Below, piece by piece: positions 33,167 through 41,102 of a DNA stretch of 64,000 nucleotides. Position numbers and translations under genes: made by a program. The notes under the pieces are model-generated. The model searched no databases and was not told where the DNA came from. It was given only the letters and a program-made list of their open reading frames with translations. Origin of the DNA: Flavobacterium tyrosinilyticum (GTDB lineage Bacteria > Bacteroidota > Bacteroidia > Flavobacteriales > Flavobacteriaceae); the NCBI RefSeq assembly GCF_023656565.1, contig NZ_JAMOKG010000001.1, positions 316,456 through 380,455 on the forward strand, read 5' to 3'. The first letter of the stretch is position 1. Each line of letters opens with the position of its first letter.

Positions 33167-34120
33167 ATGAAAAGAAAACATATTATTGTAGTAGGACTCG
33201 GAGGAGTTGGAGGCTATTTTGGTTTTAAAATAAATCAAACCAATGAAACTAAAAAAAAGCATCAAATTACATTTGTTGCCAGAGAACAAACGTACGATGC
33301 TGTTAAAAATAATGGATTAGTTTTAATTTCTGATGAGCATCCTAATTCGGTTACAAAACCTGATTTTATTTGTGATAATATAAAAGAAATCTCTTCTCCT
33401 GATTTAATATTACTTTGCACAAAAGAATATGATCTTGAAAACATCTGTAAGCAGATGGTTCAAATTATAAGCCCAGAAACTATCATATTACCAATGATGA
33501 ATGGCGCTGATATTTATGAAAGAATAAGAAAATTAATTCCTAAAAATACTATTCTACCAAGTTGCATTTATGTCGCTTCTCATATAAAAGAAAAGGGAAT
33601 AGTCGAACACAAAGGAAAACCAGGAAAGATATTCATTGGACGTGATCCTGAAAATTTTAATGAAAACATTGACTGGATAATTGATTTATTATCTGAAAGC
33701 AGCATCGATTTTGAATTGAAAGACAATTCTTTTACTGAAATCTGGACGAAATTTATTTTTATTGCCAGTTTTGGCTTGGTAACTTCCAAATACAATTCGT
33801 CTATTGGAGAAGTTTGTACAAATCCTATACAAAGAAGTGAAGCTGAAGAAATCATGCAAGAGATTAAACTAATAGCCAATAAAAAAGGAATTGAATTAAG
33901 TACCGAAATCATAGAAAAGACTTTTGAAAAAGCATCAACTTTTCCGCCGAAAACACCAACTTCCTTACAGCTTGATATAAACTCAAACAAAGCAAATAAT
34001 GAGTTGGAATTATTTGCAAGTCCAATAATTAATTACGGAATCGAATTAAATATTGAAACTCCATGCACGAGAAAAATTTACAATGAACTGAACGAAAAAA
34101 TAAACTTAAGTTCTTTTTAG
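33167..34120 (+). CDS. Ketopantoate reductase family protein
   Basis: 317 residues, NADP-dependent. The Rossmann motif GLGGVGGYFGFK starts near residue 8, LLCTKEYDLE follows, and the catalytic Lys/Asn region includes FTEIWTKFIFIASFGLVTS. PanE reduces ketopantoate in pantothenate synthesis; many paralogues have other substrates. Pairing with a Crp/Fnr regulator and the absence of panB or panC nearby suggest an accessory paralogue, so no symbol is given. Confidence 0.85.
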   Translation: MKRKHIIVVGLGGVGGYFGFKINQTNETKKKHQITFVAREQTYDAVKNNGLVLISDEHPNSVTKPDFICDNIKEISSPDLILLCTKEYDLENICKQMVQIISPETIILPMMNGADIYERIRKLIPKNTILPSCIYVASHIKEKGIVEHKGKPGKIFIGRDPENFNENIDWIIDLLSESSIDFELKDNSFTEIWTKFIFIASFGLVTSKYNSSIGEVCTNPIQRSEAEEIMQEIKLIANKKGIELSTEIIEKTFEKASTFPPKTPTSLQLDINSNKANNELELFASPIINYGIELNIETPCTRKIYNELNEKINLSSF

Positions 34121-34168
34121 TCAGCTAATTTCATAATTTAAAAACATTAATTCCACTAAACCCGCATG

Positions 34169-34232
34169 AGGGATAGAAGTGGAAATCCTTTTGTGGTGGG
34201 GTTCACCACAAAAGATTGAAACGGATAGCCCG
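34169..34232 (+). ncRNA. Structured intergenic element, copy 2 (Flavo-1-like candidate)
   Basis: Same conserved internal-loop strands as copy 1 (GATAGAAGTGGAAATCC and AAAGATTGAAACGGATAG). The outer stem is GGG (34170-34172) / CCC (34229-34231), where copy 1 has CCG/CGG. The inner hairpin is CTTTTGTGGTG (34188-34198) / CACCACAAAAG (34204-34214), shorter and different beyond the first eight pairs. Pairing is kept although the bases changed, evidence for a selected structure. Strand as written. Confidence 0.55.
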
Positions 34233-34252
34233 ACCCAGAGGGACATGCCATT

Positions 34253-34284
34253 ATTAAGATTCTGAGATTCTAAGTTGCTAAGAT
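34253..34284. repeat. Octamer-periodic tract
   Basis: ATTAAGAT, TCTGAGAT, TCTAAGTT and GCTAAGAT, four contiguous octamers. The second equals the unit of the 17-copy array at 13.1 kb. Confidence 0.65.
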
Positions 34285-34294
34285 TTTCTCCATA

Positions 34295-34399
34295 TTGTCA
34301 ATTTCGGCGTAAGGAGAAATCTTCGCTAGAAATTCAAAAAAGATTGGATTCTCTTTGCGGAGCTACTTGTGAAGATTTCTCCTTACGTCGAAATGACAA
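34295..34399. repeat. Long inverted repeat, TGTCA-ended family
   Basis: The arms 34295-34326 and 34371-34399 share TTGTCA/TGACAA ends and the body TAAGGAGAAATCTTC with few mismatches; the loop is about 44 bp. Confidence 0.8.
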
Positions 34400-34428
34400 A
34401 AATTAGGTGAATTTTCTCTTTATTTCGG

Positions 34429-34496
34429 TTGTCAGGCTGAGCGAAATCAAAGCCTTTTTCTACATGAAAATCCTTCGACTTCGCTCAGGGTGACAA
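34429..34496. repeat. Inverted repeat, head-to-head TGTCA family
   Basis: Arm 34429-34454 begins TTGTCAGGCTGAGCGAA and arm 34472-34496 ends TTCGCTCAGGGTGACAA. The half-site is that of 4410-4482, but here the TGTCA ends are outermost. Confidence 0.8.
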
Positions 34497-34504
34497 CTTG
34501 TAAA

Positions 34505-35734
34505 TTACATCATATCAATATACCTATCGTGATATCCTAATAAGTATAAAACACCGTCAAGACCTAAACTTGAGATTGAGGTTGAGGCACTTTCTTTTAC
34601 TTTTGGTTTGGCATGGAAAGCGATTCCTAAACCTGCTAAGTTTAGCATTGGTAAATCGTTTGCTCCGTCTCCAACTGCGATTGTTTGATTGATGTGAATT
34701 CCTTCTTTTTCGGCAATTGCTTTTAGATATTCGGCTTTTTTCTGGCCGTCTACGATATCGCCTAAATATTTACCGGTCAGTTTACCGTCTTTTATTTCTA
34801 ATTGATTGGCGTGAACATAATCTATTCCTAGCTCTTTTTGAAGATATTCTCCAAAATAAGTAAATCCTCCAGATAGAATTGCGGTTTTGTAGCCGTAGTA
34901 TTTTAAGGCTTTCATTAAACGATGTGCCCCTTGTGTAATTGGCAAATTAACAGCAACGTTTTGTAGAACTTCTTCGCTTAAACCCTCAAGAAGAGCCATA
35001 CGTTTTTTGAAACTTTCGTTGAAATCAATTTCGCCATTCATAGCCGATTCTGTAATCGCTCGAACTTGATCTCCAACGCCATTCAATTCTGCAAGCTCAT
35101 CGATTACTTCGGTTTGAATTAAAGTCGAATCCATATCGAAGCAAACCAAACGACGGTTTCTTCTATAAATATTATCTTCTTGGAATGAAATATCAACGTT
35201 TAGCGTTCTAGAGATCTCCATAAAACTCGCCGTCATGATGATCTTATTTACAATTTCGCCCGTTACAGACAATTGAATACAAGAACGCGGATATTCTTCT
35301 TTTTCTACAATTGAAGTTCTTCCCGTTAATCGGATAATAGAATCGATATTTAAATTTTGATCTGACAATATTTGAGTTACTGCAGACAATTGTGAAGCCG
35401 CAAGTTTCTCCCCCAAAATATTGATGATATAACGTTGTTTTGATTGTGATTTTACCCACGTTTCGTAATCTTCGATAGAAATCGGAATGAATTTCACTTT
35501 GATTTCCAATTCGTATGCTTTAAACAAAAGATCTTTTAAAACGGGAGCCGAAGAAGAACCTGCAGCAATTTCGAACAAAATTCCTAAAGAAAGCGTATCA
35601 TGAATATCGGCTTGGCCAATATCTAATATATTAGCATCATATGCTGCCAAAACAGCCGTTAAACCTGCTGTAACCCCAATTTTATCGTGTCCTGAAACTT
35701 TTAATAAAATTATTTCTTTATCTTCTGCTGCCAT
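34505..35734 (-). CDS. serB: Phosphoserine phosphatase with two ACT domains
   Basis: Last step of serine synthesis. 409 residues: tandem N-terminal ACT regions (about 5-170: LLKVSGHDKIGVTAGLTAVL, YIINILGEKLAASQLSAVTQ) that probably bind serine, then a HAD phosphatase. Phosphatase motifs are FDMDSTLIQTE near 200, ILSGGFTYF and GDGANDLPML. A TTG 27 bp upstream is in frame, but the ATG at 35734 with an A/G-rich leader is more likely. serA and serC are not nearby. Confidence 0.94.
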   Translation of the reverse strand: MAAEDKEIILLKVSGHDKIGVTAGLTAVLAAYDANILDIGQADIHDTLSLGILFEIAAGSSSAPVLKDLLFKAYELEIKVKFIPISIEDYETWVKSQSKQRYIINILGEKLAASQLSAVTQILSDQNLNIDSIIRLTGRTSIVEKEEYPRSCIQLSVTGEIVNKIIMTASFMEISRTLNVDISFQEDNIYRRNRRLVCFDMDSTLIQTEVIDELAELNGVGDQVRAITESAMNGEIDFNESFKKRMALLEGLSEEVLQNVAVNLPITQGAHRLMKALKYYGYKTAILSGGFTYFGEYLQKELGIDYVHANQLEIKDGKLTGKYLGDIVDGQKKAEYLKAIAEKEGIHINQTIAVGDGANDLPMLNLAGLGIAFHAKPKVKESASTSISSLGLDGVLYLLGYHDRYIDMM

Positions 35735-35890
35735 TTTTCTTTCTTGATTATGAAGCGACAAAAATCGGCAATCTCTCGTTGATAAAAAAGAATAATGCTT
35801 GTTTTTTTGAAAAGAAAAAGCACATATAAATGTGCTTTTTCGAGTAATTTAACAATTATCTTTTATTATTAAAATAACGTAACTTTTAAG

Positions 35891-36328
35891 TTATTTCATT
35901 CCTTCATTTTTATCAAAACTCACCATCCAATTGATGCCGAATTTATCTTTAAACATTCCGAAATAAGATCCCCAGAAAGTGTCATTCATCGGCATTTCTA
36001 CTTTTCCTCCAGCCGAAAGTCCGTTAAAGATTTTATCGGCATCTTCTCTGCTTTCTGCATTAATGGAAATCGAAAAATTATCTCCAAAACCTACATCTCC
36101 GTATCTCGGATGACTGTCACTTCCCATTAAAATAGTATTTCCAATTGGAAGAGAAACATGCATAATTCGATTTAGAGCTTCCTCAGAAAGTACTTCTCCT
36201 TCTTCTGCTGGTGCATCTTTATATTTTCCGATATACGGAAAATCTCCACCAAAAACTGATTTATAAAACAGAAATGCCTCTTCACATGTTCCGTTAAACA
36301 TTAAATATGGATTGACTGCTGTTGCCAT
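35891..36328 (-). CDS. VOC superfamily protein, PhnB-like
   Basis: 145 residues, cytoplasmic. PhnB-type VOC pattern: NPYLMFNGTCEEAFLFYKSV, TILMGSDSHPRYG, WGSYFGMFKDKFGINWMVSF. Such proteins are 3-demethylubiquinone-methyltransferase-like by name only, and the real substrate is unknown. It is the last of six small VOC and SRPBCC genes on this strand, 86 bp after the previous one. The spacer is strikingly purine-rich on the coding strand. Confidence 0.85.
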   Translation of the reverse strand: MATAVNPYLMFNGTCEEAFLFYKSVFGGDFPYIGKYKDAPAEEGEVLSEEALNRIMHVSLPIGNTILMGSDSHPRYGDVGFGDNFSISINAESREDADKIFNGLSAGGKVEMPMNDTFWGSYFGMFKDKFGINWMVSFDKNEGMK

Positions 36329-36414
36329 GATATTTCTTTTTAATTGTAAATTGTTAATTATCTAACTTCCCTCTCTCCTCTTTATTCTTTATTCTATTCT
36401 CTTTCTTCTAACTT

Positions 36415-36855
36415 TTACTTCTCAGACAATTCTTTAATTAATTCCACCGCCTTTGGAAATGCATCTTTGAAGTAATCAATATATTTTTCAATTACATCTA
36501 CCTCAACATGAAGATCTACAACATCTCCTTTTTGAGTCAGTCTGTAAGTTTCCATTGCACCGCTCCATTTTTCTGTTTCTTTATTTGGTGGCACTTCCTT
36601 ATGATCCTTGATTTCGCCAAGATGCTTAAAAGCCATATATTCATTCGGAATTTTGGTCTCAATCAGACTATTCATTCCATCTGCTCCTCCAGGACCTAAA
36701 AAATAAATTTTGTCCCCTTCGTTCCAAGTTGACTCAGCGTAACTTCCTTCGGCAAAAACGCTTGTCCATTTTCTGTACGTTTCATCGTCCCATAAGACTT
36801 TCCAAATCTTTTCTTTTGGAGCCTTTATATCGATATTAAATACTAATTTTTCCAT
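36415..36855 (-). CDS. SRPBCC (AHSA1-like) domain protein
   Basis: 146 residues. START/AHSA1 fold signature: FNIDIKAPKEKIWKVLWDDE near the start, a hydrophobic-cavity region in the middle and the final helix DYFKDAFPKAVELIKELS. An upstream in-frame ATG at 36966 would run inside the preceding VOC gene, so the ATG at 36855 is used; it begins 1 bp after that gene's stop, indicating tight coupling. Ligand unknown. Confidence 0.87.
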   Translation of the reverse strand: MEKLVFNIDIKAPKEKIWKVLWDDETYRKWTSVFAEGSYAESTWNEGDKIYFLGPGGADGMNSLIETKIPNEYMAFKHLGEIKDHKEVPPNKETEKWSGAMETYRLTQKGDVVDLHVEVDVIEKYIDYFKDAFPKAVELIKELSEK

Positions 36856-36856
36856 A

Positions 36857-37267
36857 TTAACCTGGTAATTTGCTAAAATCCATAAATAAAACATTCCAAC
36901 GATGACCATCCAAATCGGCAAAACCACAGCCGTACATCCAACCCTGACTTTCAGCAGGAGGAGCAAAAACGTTTCCGCCCGCTTCTTTGACTTTCTCTGC
37001 TAGTTCATCTACTTCTTCCCTGCTTTCTGCATCAATCGAAATCAACACTTCTGAGCTTAATTTTGTATCTGTAATACTATTTTGAGAAAAGCTTGAAAAA
37101 AGCATTTCTTCAAAAAGCATTACTACAAAATGTCCTTCACCTACCACCATGCACGTCGAACTTGGCGTGTCATGCTGTTCATTAAACGAAAAACCTATTT
37201 TCCAGAAAAAGTCCTTCGCTTTTGCCACATCCTTTACAGGAAGATTCAACCATATTTGTTTTGTCAT
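36857..37267 (-). CDS. VOC superfamily (glyoxalase-like) protein
   Basis: 136 residues. The paired beta-alpha-beta modules are visible: IWLNLPVKDVAKAKDFFWKI at the start, and GWMYGCGFADLDGHRWNVLF at the end with the usual aromatic and Glu/His positions. Clearly paralogous to the VOC gene at 38245-38655 (shared SSEVLISIDAESREEVDE-like segment). It runs directly into the SRPBCC gene. Confidence 0.87.
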   Translation of the reverse strand: MTKQIWLNLPVKDVAKAKDFFWKIGFSFNEQHDTPSSTCMVVGEGHFVVMLFEEMLFSSFSQNSITDTKLSSEVLISIDAESREEVDELAEKVKEAGGNVFAPPAESQGWMYGCGFADLDGHRWNVLFMDFSKLPG

Positions 37268-37344
37268 TTTTTGTTTTTTTTGTTGGGTTAGATATTTGTT
37301 TTTTTTAAACCATATAAGTGATATAAGCTATTTAAGTTTGTAAT

Positions 37345-37384
37345 CTTTAAACCTTTGTTACTTTGAGCCTTTAAACCTAAAAAC
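37345..37384. repeat. Octamer-periodic tract
   Basis: CTTTAAAC, CTTTGTTA, CTTTGAGC, CTTTAAAC and CTAAAAAC run with exact period 8 in the spacer between an SRPBCC and a VOC gene. A variant of the octamer family with CTTTG in place of CTTAG. Confidence 0.6.
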
Positions 37385-37788
37385 TAATTAGTCTCAACGT
37401 AACTTTTAAAATTATCCAGAATTGCCTGCCAGCCTGCACGCTGCATTTCTTCTGGATTTTGTGTTTCCGGATCAAAACTTTCAACGATTTCTACACCGTC
37501 TGGAGTTTCTGTAAAAGTAATTTCAACTTTTCTTCCATCTCCCAGAACATACGAAAGCGCTTCGTTTGGTTTAACCAAAGTAAATTCTCCTCCAAAATCA
37601 AAACTCATGCTTCCGTCTTTGGCTGCCATAGTCGATTTGAACTTGCCTCCTTCTCTCAAATCTGCTTCTGCATAAGGTGTGTGCCAATCGGGAGATGCAA
37701 AACTCCATTTTGTAATGTGTTCTGGTGTGTTCCAAAATTTCCAAACTTTCTCTGCAGATGCTTTTACTGTATTTTTTATTGTTATCAT
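37384..37788 (-). CDS. SRPBCC (AHSA1-like) domain protein
   Basis: 134 residues. IKNTVKASAEKVWKFWNTPE, then KWSFASPDWHTPYAEADLRE and the end GWQAILDNFKSYVE form a complete AHSA1 domain. It is about 40% like its neighbour at 37826-38230 by eye (same WHTPY and KFWxxPEHI signatures), so the two are tandem duplicates. Ligand unknown. Confidence 0.88.
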   Translation of the reverse strand: MITIKNTVKASAEKVWKFWNTPEHITKWSFASPDWHTPYAEADLREGGKFKSTMAAKDGSMSFDFGGEFTLVKPNEALSYVLGDGRKVEITFTETPDGVEIVESFDPETQNPEEMQRAGWQAILDNFKSYVETN

Positions 37789-37825
37789 TATTCTTATTTT
37801 TATATTTAAAAAATTGATCTATTTC

Positions 37826-38230
37826 TTAAAATGATTCGACGTAGTTTTTAAAATTTTTAATAATTGCAGAACAAAATTGTTCTTCCATATCTGCGCTTTT
37901 TGGAGTTGTAGGCTCAAATGTTTCCGTAATTCTTACTGTATTATTCTCGCTTTCAAACCGTACATTTGCAGTTCTATTATCAAAAAGTTTATATTCTATT
38001 AATGAAAACTTTTCTATTTTAGTATAAATACCTTCAAAGTCAAAACTATCGCTGCCGTCTTTAAGAGCCATAGTAAATTTAAATTTATTTCCTACCTTCA
38101 AATCATTTTCAACGTAAGGAGTATGCCAATCCAAAGAAGCATTATTCCAATTCATAATGTGTTCAGGCAATGTCCAAAATTTCCACACTTTTTCTATTGA
38201 GGCATTTATAGTGTTTTGAACTTTTATCAT
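37826..38230 (-). CDS. SRPBCC (AHSA1-like) domain protein, tandem paralogue
   Basis: 134 residues, same length and layout as the gene after it: VQNTINASIEKVWKFWTLPE, NNASLDWHTPYVENDLK, and the C-terminus FCSAIIKNFKNYVE. It starts 14 bp after the upstream VOC gene. The duplicate has drifted considerably, so the duplication is not recent. Confidence 0.88.
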   Translation of the reverse strand: MIKVQNTINASIEKVWKFWTLPEHIMNWNNASLDWHTPYVENDLKVGNKFKFTMALKDGSDSFDFEGIYTKIEKFSLIEYKLFDNRTANVRFESENNTVRITETFEPTTPKSADMEEQFCSAIIKNFKNYVESF

Positions 38231-38244
38231 GTCTTTCGCTTAAT

Positions 38245-38655
38245 TTACATACTATCAGGAATCTGACTTTCATCCATATAAAAAACTTCCCAGTGATGTC
38301 CGTCTGGATCAAGAAAAGTTCTTTGATACATCCATCCGTAATCTTTTGCTTCAATATAATCTGTTCCTCCAGCTTTAACAGCTTTTTCAAGCATTTCATC
38401 TACTTGTTTACGAGAATCAAGAGAAATCGAAATAAGAACTTCGCTTGTTGTAGCAGAATCACAAATCTGCTTATTAGTAAAGGTTTTATAAAACTCTTCT
38501 ACCAATATCATTACAAATATATTTTCGTCAATAACTATGCAAGCTCCTTTTTCGTTTGTGAATTTCGGATTGGTTGAAAAACCAAGTCCGTTGTAAAAAG
38601 ACACTGCCTTGTTCAAATCTTTTACGGCAAGATTTAAGAAGATTTTTGTTTTCAT
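38245..38655 (-). CDS. VOC superfamily (glyoxalase-like) protein, first gene of the cluster
   Basis: 136 residues. IFLNLAVKDLNKAVSFYNGL and YGWMYQRTFLDPDGHHWEVF mark the two VOC modules. It is paralogous to 36857-37267. It is the promoter-proximal gene, with TAAATTTG (38690-38683, minus) as a plausible -7 element, and it is divergent from a GlxA-type regulator. Confidence 0.87.
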   Translation of the reverse strand: MKTKIFLNLAVKDLNKAVSFYNGLGFSTNPKFTNEKGACIVIDENIFVMILVEEFYKTFTNKQICDSATTSEVLISISLDSRKQVDEMLEKAVKAGGTDYIEAKDYGWMYQRTFLDPDGHHWEVFYMDESQIPDSM

Positions 38656-38755
38656 CTTTATAAAATTACGAATTAATTAAAACAAATTTAATTTTTTAAG
38701 ATTAGTTTAAAATGCCAATAAAAGTCATTTTTAGGGGCATTTAAGACAAAATGCT

Positions 38756-38763
38756 TATTTTTG
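38756..38763 (+). promoter_or_regulatory. -7 element of the GlxA-type regulator gene
   Basis: TATTTTTG fits TAnnTTTG. It overlaps an in-frame TTG at 38761, which argues for the ATG at 38797 as start. Confidence 0.45.
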
Positions 38764-38796
38764 TCTGAATGTGAAATTTTCAAAACAATCAAAATC

Positions 38797-39762
38797 ATGA
38801 GCAAGAAATTAGGATTAATCGTGCCTCACGACTATAAATTATTAAGTATTGCGGCTATTTTAGAAGTATTCGAAACAACCAATAAATTAAGTTCGGAAAT
38901 CGAAAAACCATTCGAAATCATGATTTTTCAATCTAAAGAACAATCGGATCAAGGAAAGATATTTGGTTATACTTCTAACGAAATTGAAACTTCTGATATT
39001 ATTTTAGACCTCATTTTGATTCCCGCTTTTACGACTGACAATATGAGTGAAATGATTAAAAAGAATAGAAATTTTATTCCGTGGTTACAAAAACAACATC
39101 AAAATGGAGCCGAATTAGCCAGTTTTTGCACTGGAGCTTTTTTGTTTGCTGCTTCTGGTTTATTGAATGAAAAATTGGCCACAACACATGTTGACGCTTG
39201 CAGTGCCTTTACCAAAGCTTTTCCGATGGTAAAATTAAAACCTGAAGAAACTTTGACTGCAGACGGAAGTTTATACACTAGCGGCGGATCTACCTCAACC
39301 TTTCATTTATTGATTCTTTTGGTTCAGAAATTCTGCGGCAACGAAATGGCAGTTAAAATTGCTAAAATATTTTCAATCGATTTGAATCGATACAAACAAA
39401 GTTATTTCAGCACCTTCAGACCCAATCATTTACACAATGATTCCTTAGTTGCACTTTTGCAGCAAAAAATTGAAAATCAGTATCATTCTATCGAAAAACT
39501 GGAAGAAATCACGAAAGATATCCCGACAAGTGCTCGAAACATGACTCGCCGTTTTAAACAAGTGACAGGAATTCCTCCTATTGAATATTTACAGAATATC
39601 AGGGTCGAAAGTTCGAAGAAATACTTAGAGCAAACCCAACTTTCGATTTCAGAAATTATCGAAAAAACCGGCTATAACGATCCCAAAGCTTTTAGAAAAG
39701 TATTTTATAAGATGGTCGGTATGAAACCAATTGAATATCGAGAAAAATTTAGAGTGCAATAA
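38797..39762 (+). CDS. GlxA-family AraC transcriptional regulator
   Basis: 321 residues. The N-terminal DJ-1/PfpI-like domain (about 1-190) contains the nucleophile-elbow Cys in ELASFCTGAFLFAASGLL. The C-terminal AraC domain (about 225-318) has two HTHs (RNMTRRFKQVTGIPPIEYLQ and ISEIIEKTGYNDPKAFRKVF). It is divergent from the VOC/SRPBCC cluster, an arrangement that suggests it controls that cluster; this is inferred. The effector is unknown. Confidence 0.9.
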   Translation: MSKKLGLIVPHDYKLLSIAAILEVFETTNKLSSEIEKPFEIMIFQSKEQSDQGKIFGYTSNEIETSDIILDLILIPAFTTDNMSEMIKKNRNFIPWLQKQHQNGAELASFCTGAFLFAASGLLNEKLATTHVDACSAFTKAFPMVKLKPEETLTADGSLYTSGGSTSTFHLLILLVQKFCGNEMAVKIAKIFSIDLNRYKQSYFSTFRPNHLHNDSLVALLQQKIENQYHSIEKLEEITKDIPTSARNMTRRFKQVTGIPPIEYLQNIRVESSKKYLEQTQLSISEIIEKTGYNDPKAFRKVFYKMVGMKPIEYREKFRVQ

Positions 39763-39818
39763 ATAATATTTTATAATTATTTTCCTATTTTTATCATCGA
39801 TTTTAAAATTTTAAAAAG

Positions 39819-40292
39819 ATGAAAAAAGTTATTGGAGTTTCATTAATCATCTTATTTTCAACTAGCTGCGACTCAAACAGTCTTAAAGAAGAACCTATCG
39901 CAGGTTATATTCTTGACGCCGCTATAGACTTCAGCGTTGTTAATTCTAAAAACGAAGATTTATTAAATCCGAGCAATCCTGGCAGTTATGACCAAAGTAA
40001 GATAAAAATACTTTTTTTATTAGATGGTAAATTAGTTTCACAATATCAAGGAAACTTAGATTACCCCAATTTCTTCATGATTTATCAAAATTCAGATCGC
40101 TATGTAATTAGGGTTTTCTTAAATTACGATAAAGCAGAAAAATTCCCTGAAACTTATATTCAATGGAATGAAAACGACAAAGACATCGTAAAAGTTGAAT
40201 ATTCGCGAACAAAAAATTCTACTATCAAAAAAAATGTTTGGCTTAATGATCAAGCAATTACTAATCCTACTTATTTGACCATTACAAAGTAA
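39819..40292 (+). CDS. Hypothetical lipoprotein
   Basis: 157 residues. The signal peptide ends in a lipobox-like LFSTSC (C17). The mature part is polar with beta-type patches (KIKILFLLDGKLVSQYQG, SDRYVIRVFLNYD) and no motif I recognise. It is probably anchored in the outer membrane, facing the periplasm. It begins 57 bp after the regulator gene and may be read with it. Confidence 0.65.
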   Translation: MKKVIGVSLIILFSTSCDSNSLKEEPIAGYILDAAIDFSVVNSKNEDLLNPSNPGSYDQSKIKILFLLDGKLVSQYQGNLDYPNFFMIYQNSDRYVIRVFLNYDKAEKFPETYIQWNENDKDIVKVEYSRTKNSTIKKNVWLNDQAITNPTYLTITK

Positions 40293-40312
40293 GTGTTTAG
40301 CTGATTATATAT

Positions 40313-40972
40313 TTATGTTTTTATAATCCACATTAGGACTTTTTTATTCGTTTTCAAAAGTTCGTCAATTTCTTTCATGCTTTCGTTTGAAACTGCAGGA
40401 CAGCCCCAGCCTTCTGGTGTTCCTTCGGGATAAACTTCATTATCTGGCACCGCTTCCCAAGAATGCAAAACAATAGCACGTTTTCGCGCATTAAAATTGC
40501 TTTTTTCTTTTCCTTGCAAAACATAATTTACTTTTATTCCCCACTGACTTACACCACGATCTAAAACGACATATTTTCCAACCGAAGAACAATGGGAATC
40601 AAATTCGTTGCTCGTCCTTGCATTATTTTTAGAAGAAGTTCCTCCCCATTGATTATCTCCACAACCATGACTTACCATATACGATTTTGAGACTTCCTTC
40701 ATTTTAAAATCGTAAACAAAAAATCTTTTATAACCAGAATGCAATCCGAGGTCAATTAAAATAAATTTATCTTGATTCAAATCATTGACTTTACAATAGT
40801 ATGTTGCTTCTTTATAATAATTACTGTAATTAACTTCAATATGAGGATTTTCTAATGAAACCGCTTCGCTTTTATTCTTATTTTCTGAAACAGTTATTCT
40901 TTTGCTTTCTTTATTACAAGAAAAAACAAAAGCCAGACAAATTATAAAAAGCATTTTCTTCATATTAAACAT
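40313..40972 (-). CDS. Murein L,D-transpeptidase-like lipoprotein
   Basis: 219 residues. Lipobox FSC with C19, then a YkuD-like 'murein L,D-transpeptidase catalytic domain family' region: DLGLHSGYKRFFVYDFKM, SHGCGDNQWGGT, HCSSVGKYVVL, ending in the catalytic GWGCPAVS with C191. Such enzymes cross-link or edit peptidoglycan, or attach proteins. The start may instead be the Met at 40963, which leaves a better signal peptide. It is downstream of clpX but behind its terminator. Confidence 0.88.
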   Translation of the reverse strand: MFNMKKMLFIICLAFVFSCNKESKRITVSENKNKSEAVSLENPHIEVNYSNYYKEATYYCKVNDLNQDKFILIDLGLHSGYKRFFVYDFKMKEVSKSYMVSHGCGDNQWGGTSSKNNARTSNEFDSHCSSVGKYVVLDRGVSQWGIKVNYVLQGKEKSNFNARKRAIVLHSWEAVPDNEVYPEGTPEGWGCPAVSNESMKEIDELLKTNKKVLMWIIKT

Positions 40973-41013
40973 TCATTAAAAGCACAAACGAAAATAGAAT
41001 TAAAAAAGTACAT

Positions 41014-41045
41014 AAAAAAACCTGTTCAAAATAAATGAACAGGTT
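41014..41045 (-). terminator. Terminator of clpX
   Basis: On the minus strand AACCTGTTC and GAACAGGTT form a 9-bp stem, with an 8-T-rich tail toward lower coordinates. Confidence 0.85.
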
Positions 41046-41055
41046 CTATAAATTG

Positions 41056-41088
41056 AACTTTGTCAAAGTTTTAAACTTTGACAAAGTT
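41056..41088. repeat. CTTTGTCAAAG palindromic repeat
   Basis: AACTTTGTCAAAGTTT (41056-41071) is the exact reverse complement of 41073-41088. Each arm is itself nearly palindromic, so two alternative folds are possible. It lies between the clpX stop and its terminator. Confidence 0.75.
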
Positions 41089-41102
41089 GATAATCCTAGA
41101 GT

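Larger units (their letters stand above)
34121..34504. other. Repeat-only spacer
   Basis: 384 bases with no gene. In order it holds RNA-like element copy 2 (34169-34232), an octamer tract (34253-34284) and two long inverted repeats (34295-34399 and 34429-34496). All four also have relatives in the 1.9-4.5 kb region. Confidence 0.75.

Noticed and set aside
33167..34120. panE as a firm gene name
   Set aside because: The family fits, but the paralogue context (Crp/Fnr neighbour, no pan genes) makes a pantothenate role unproven.
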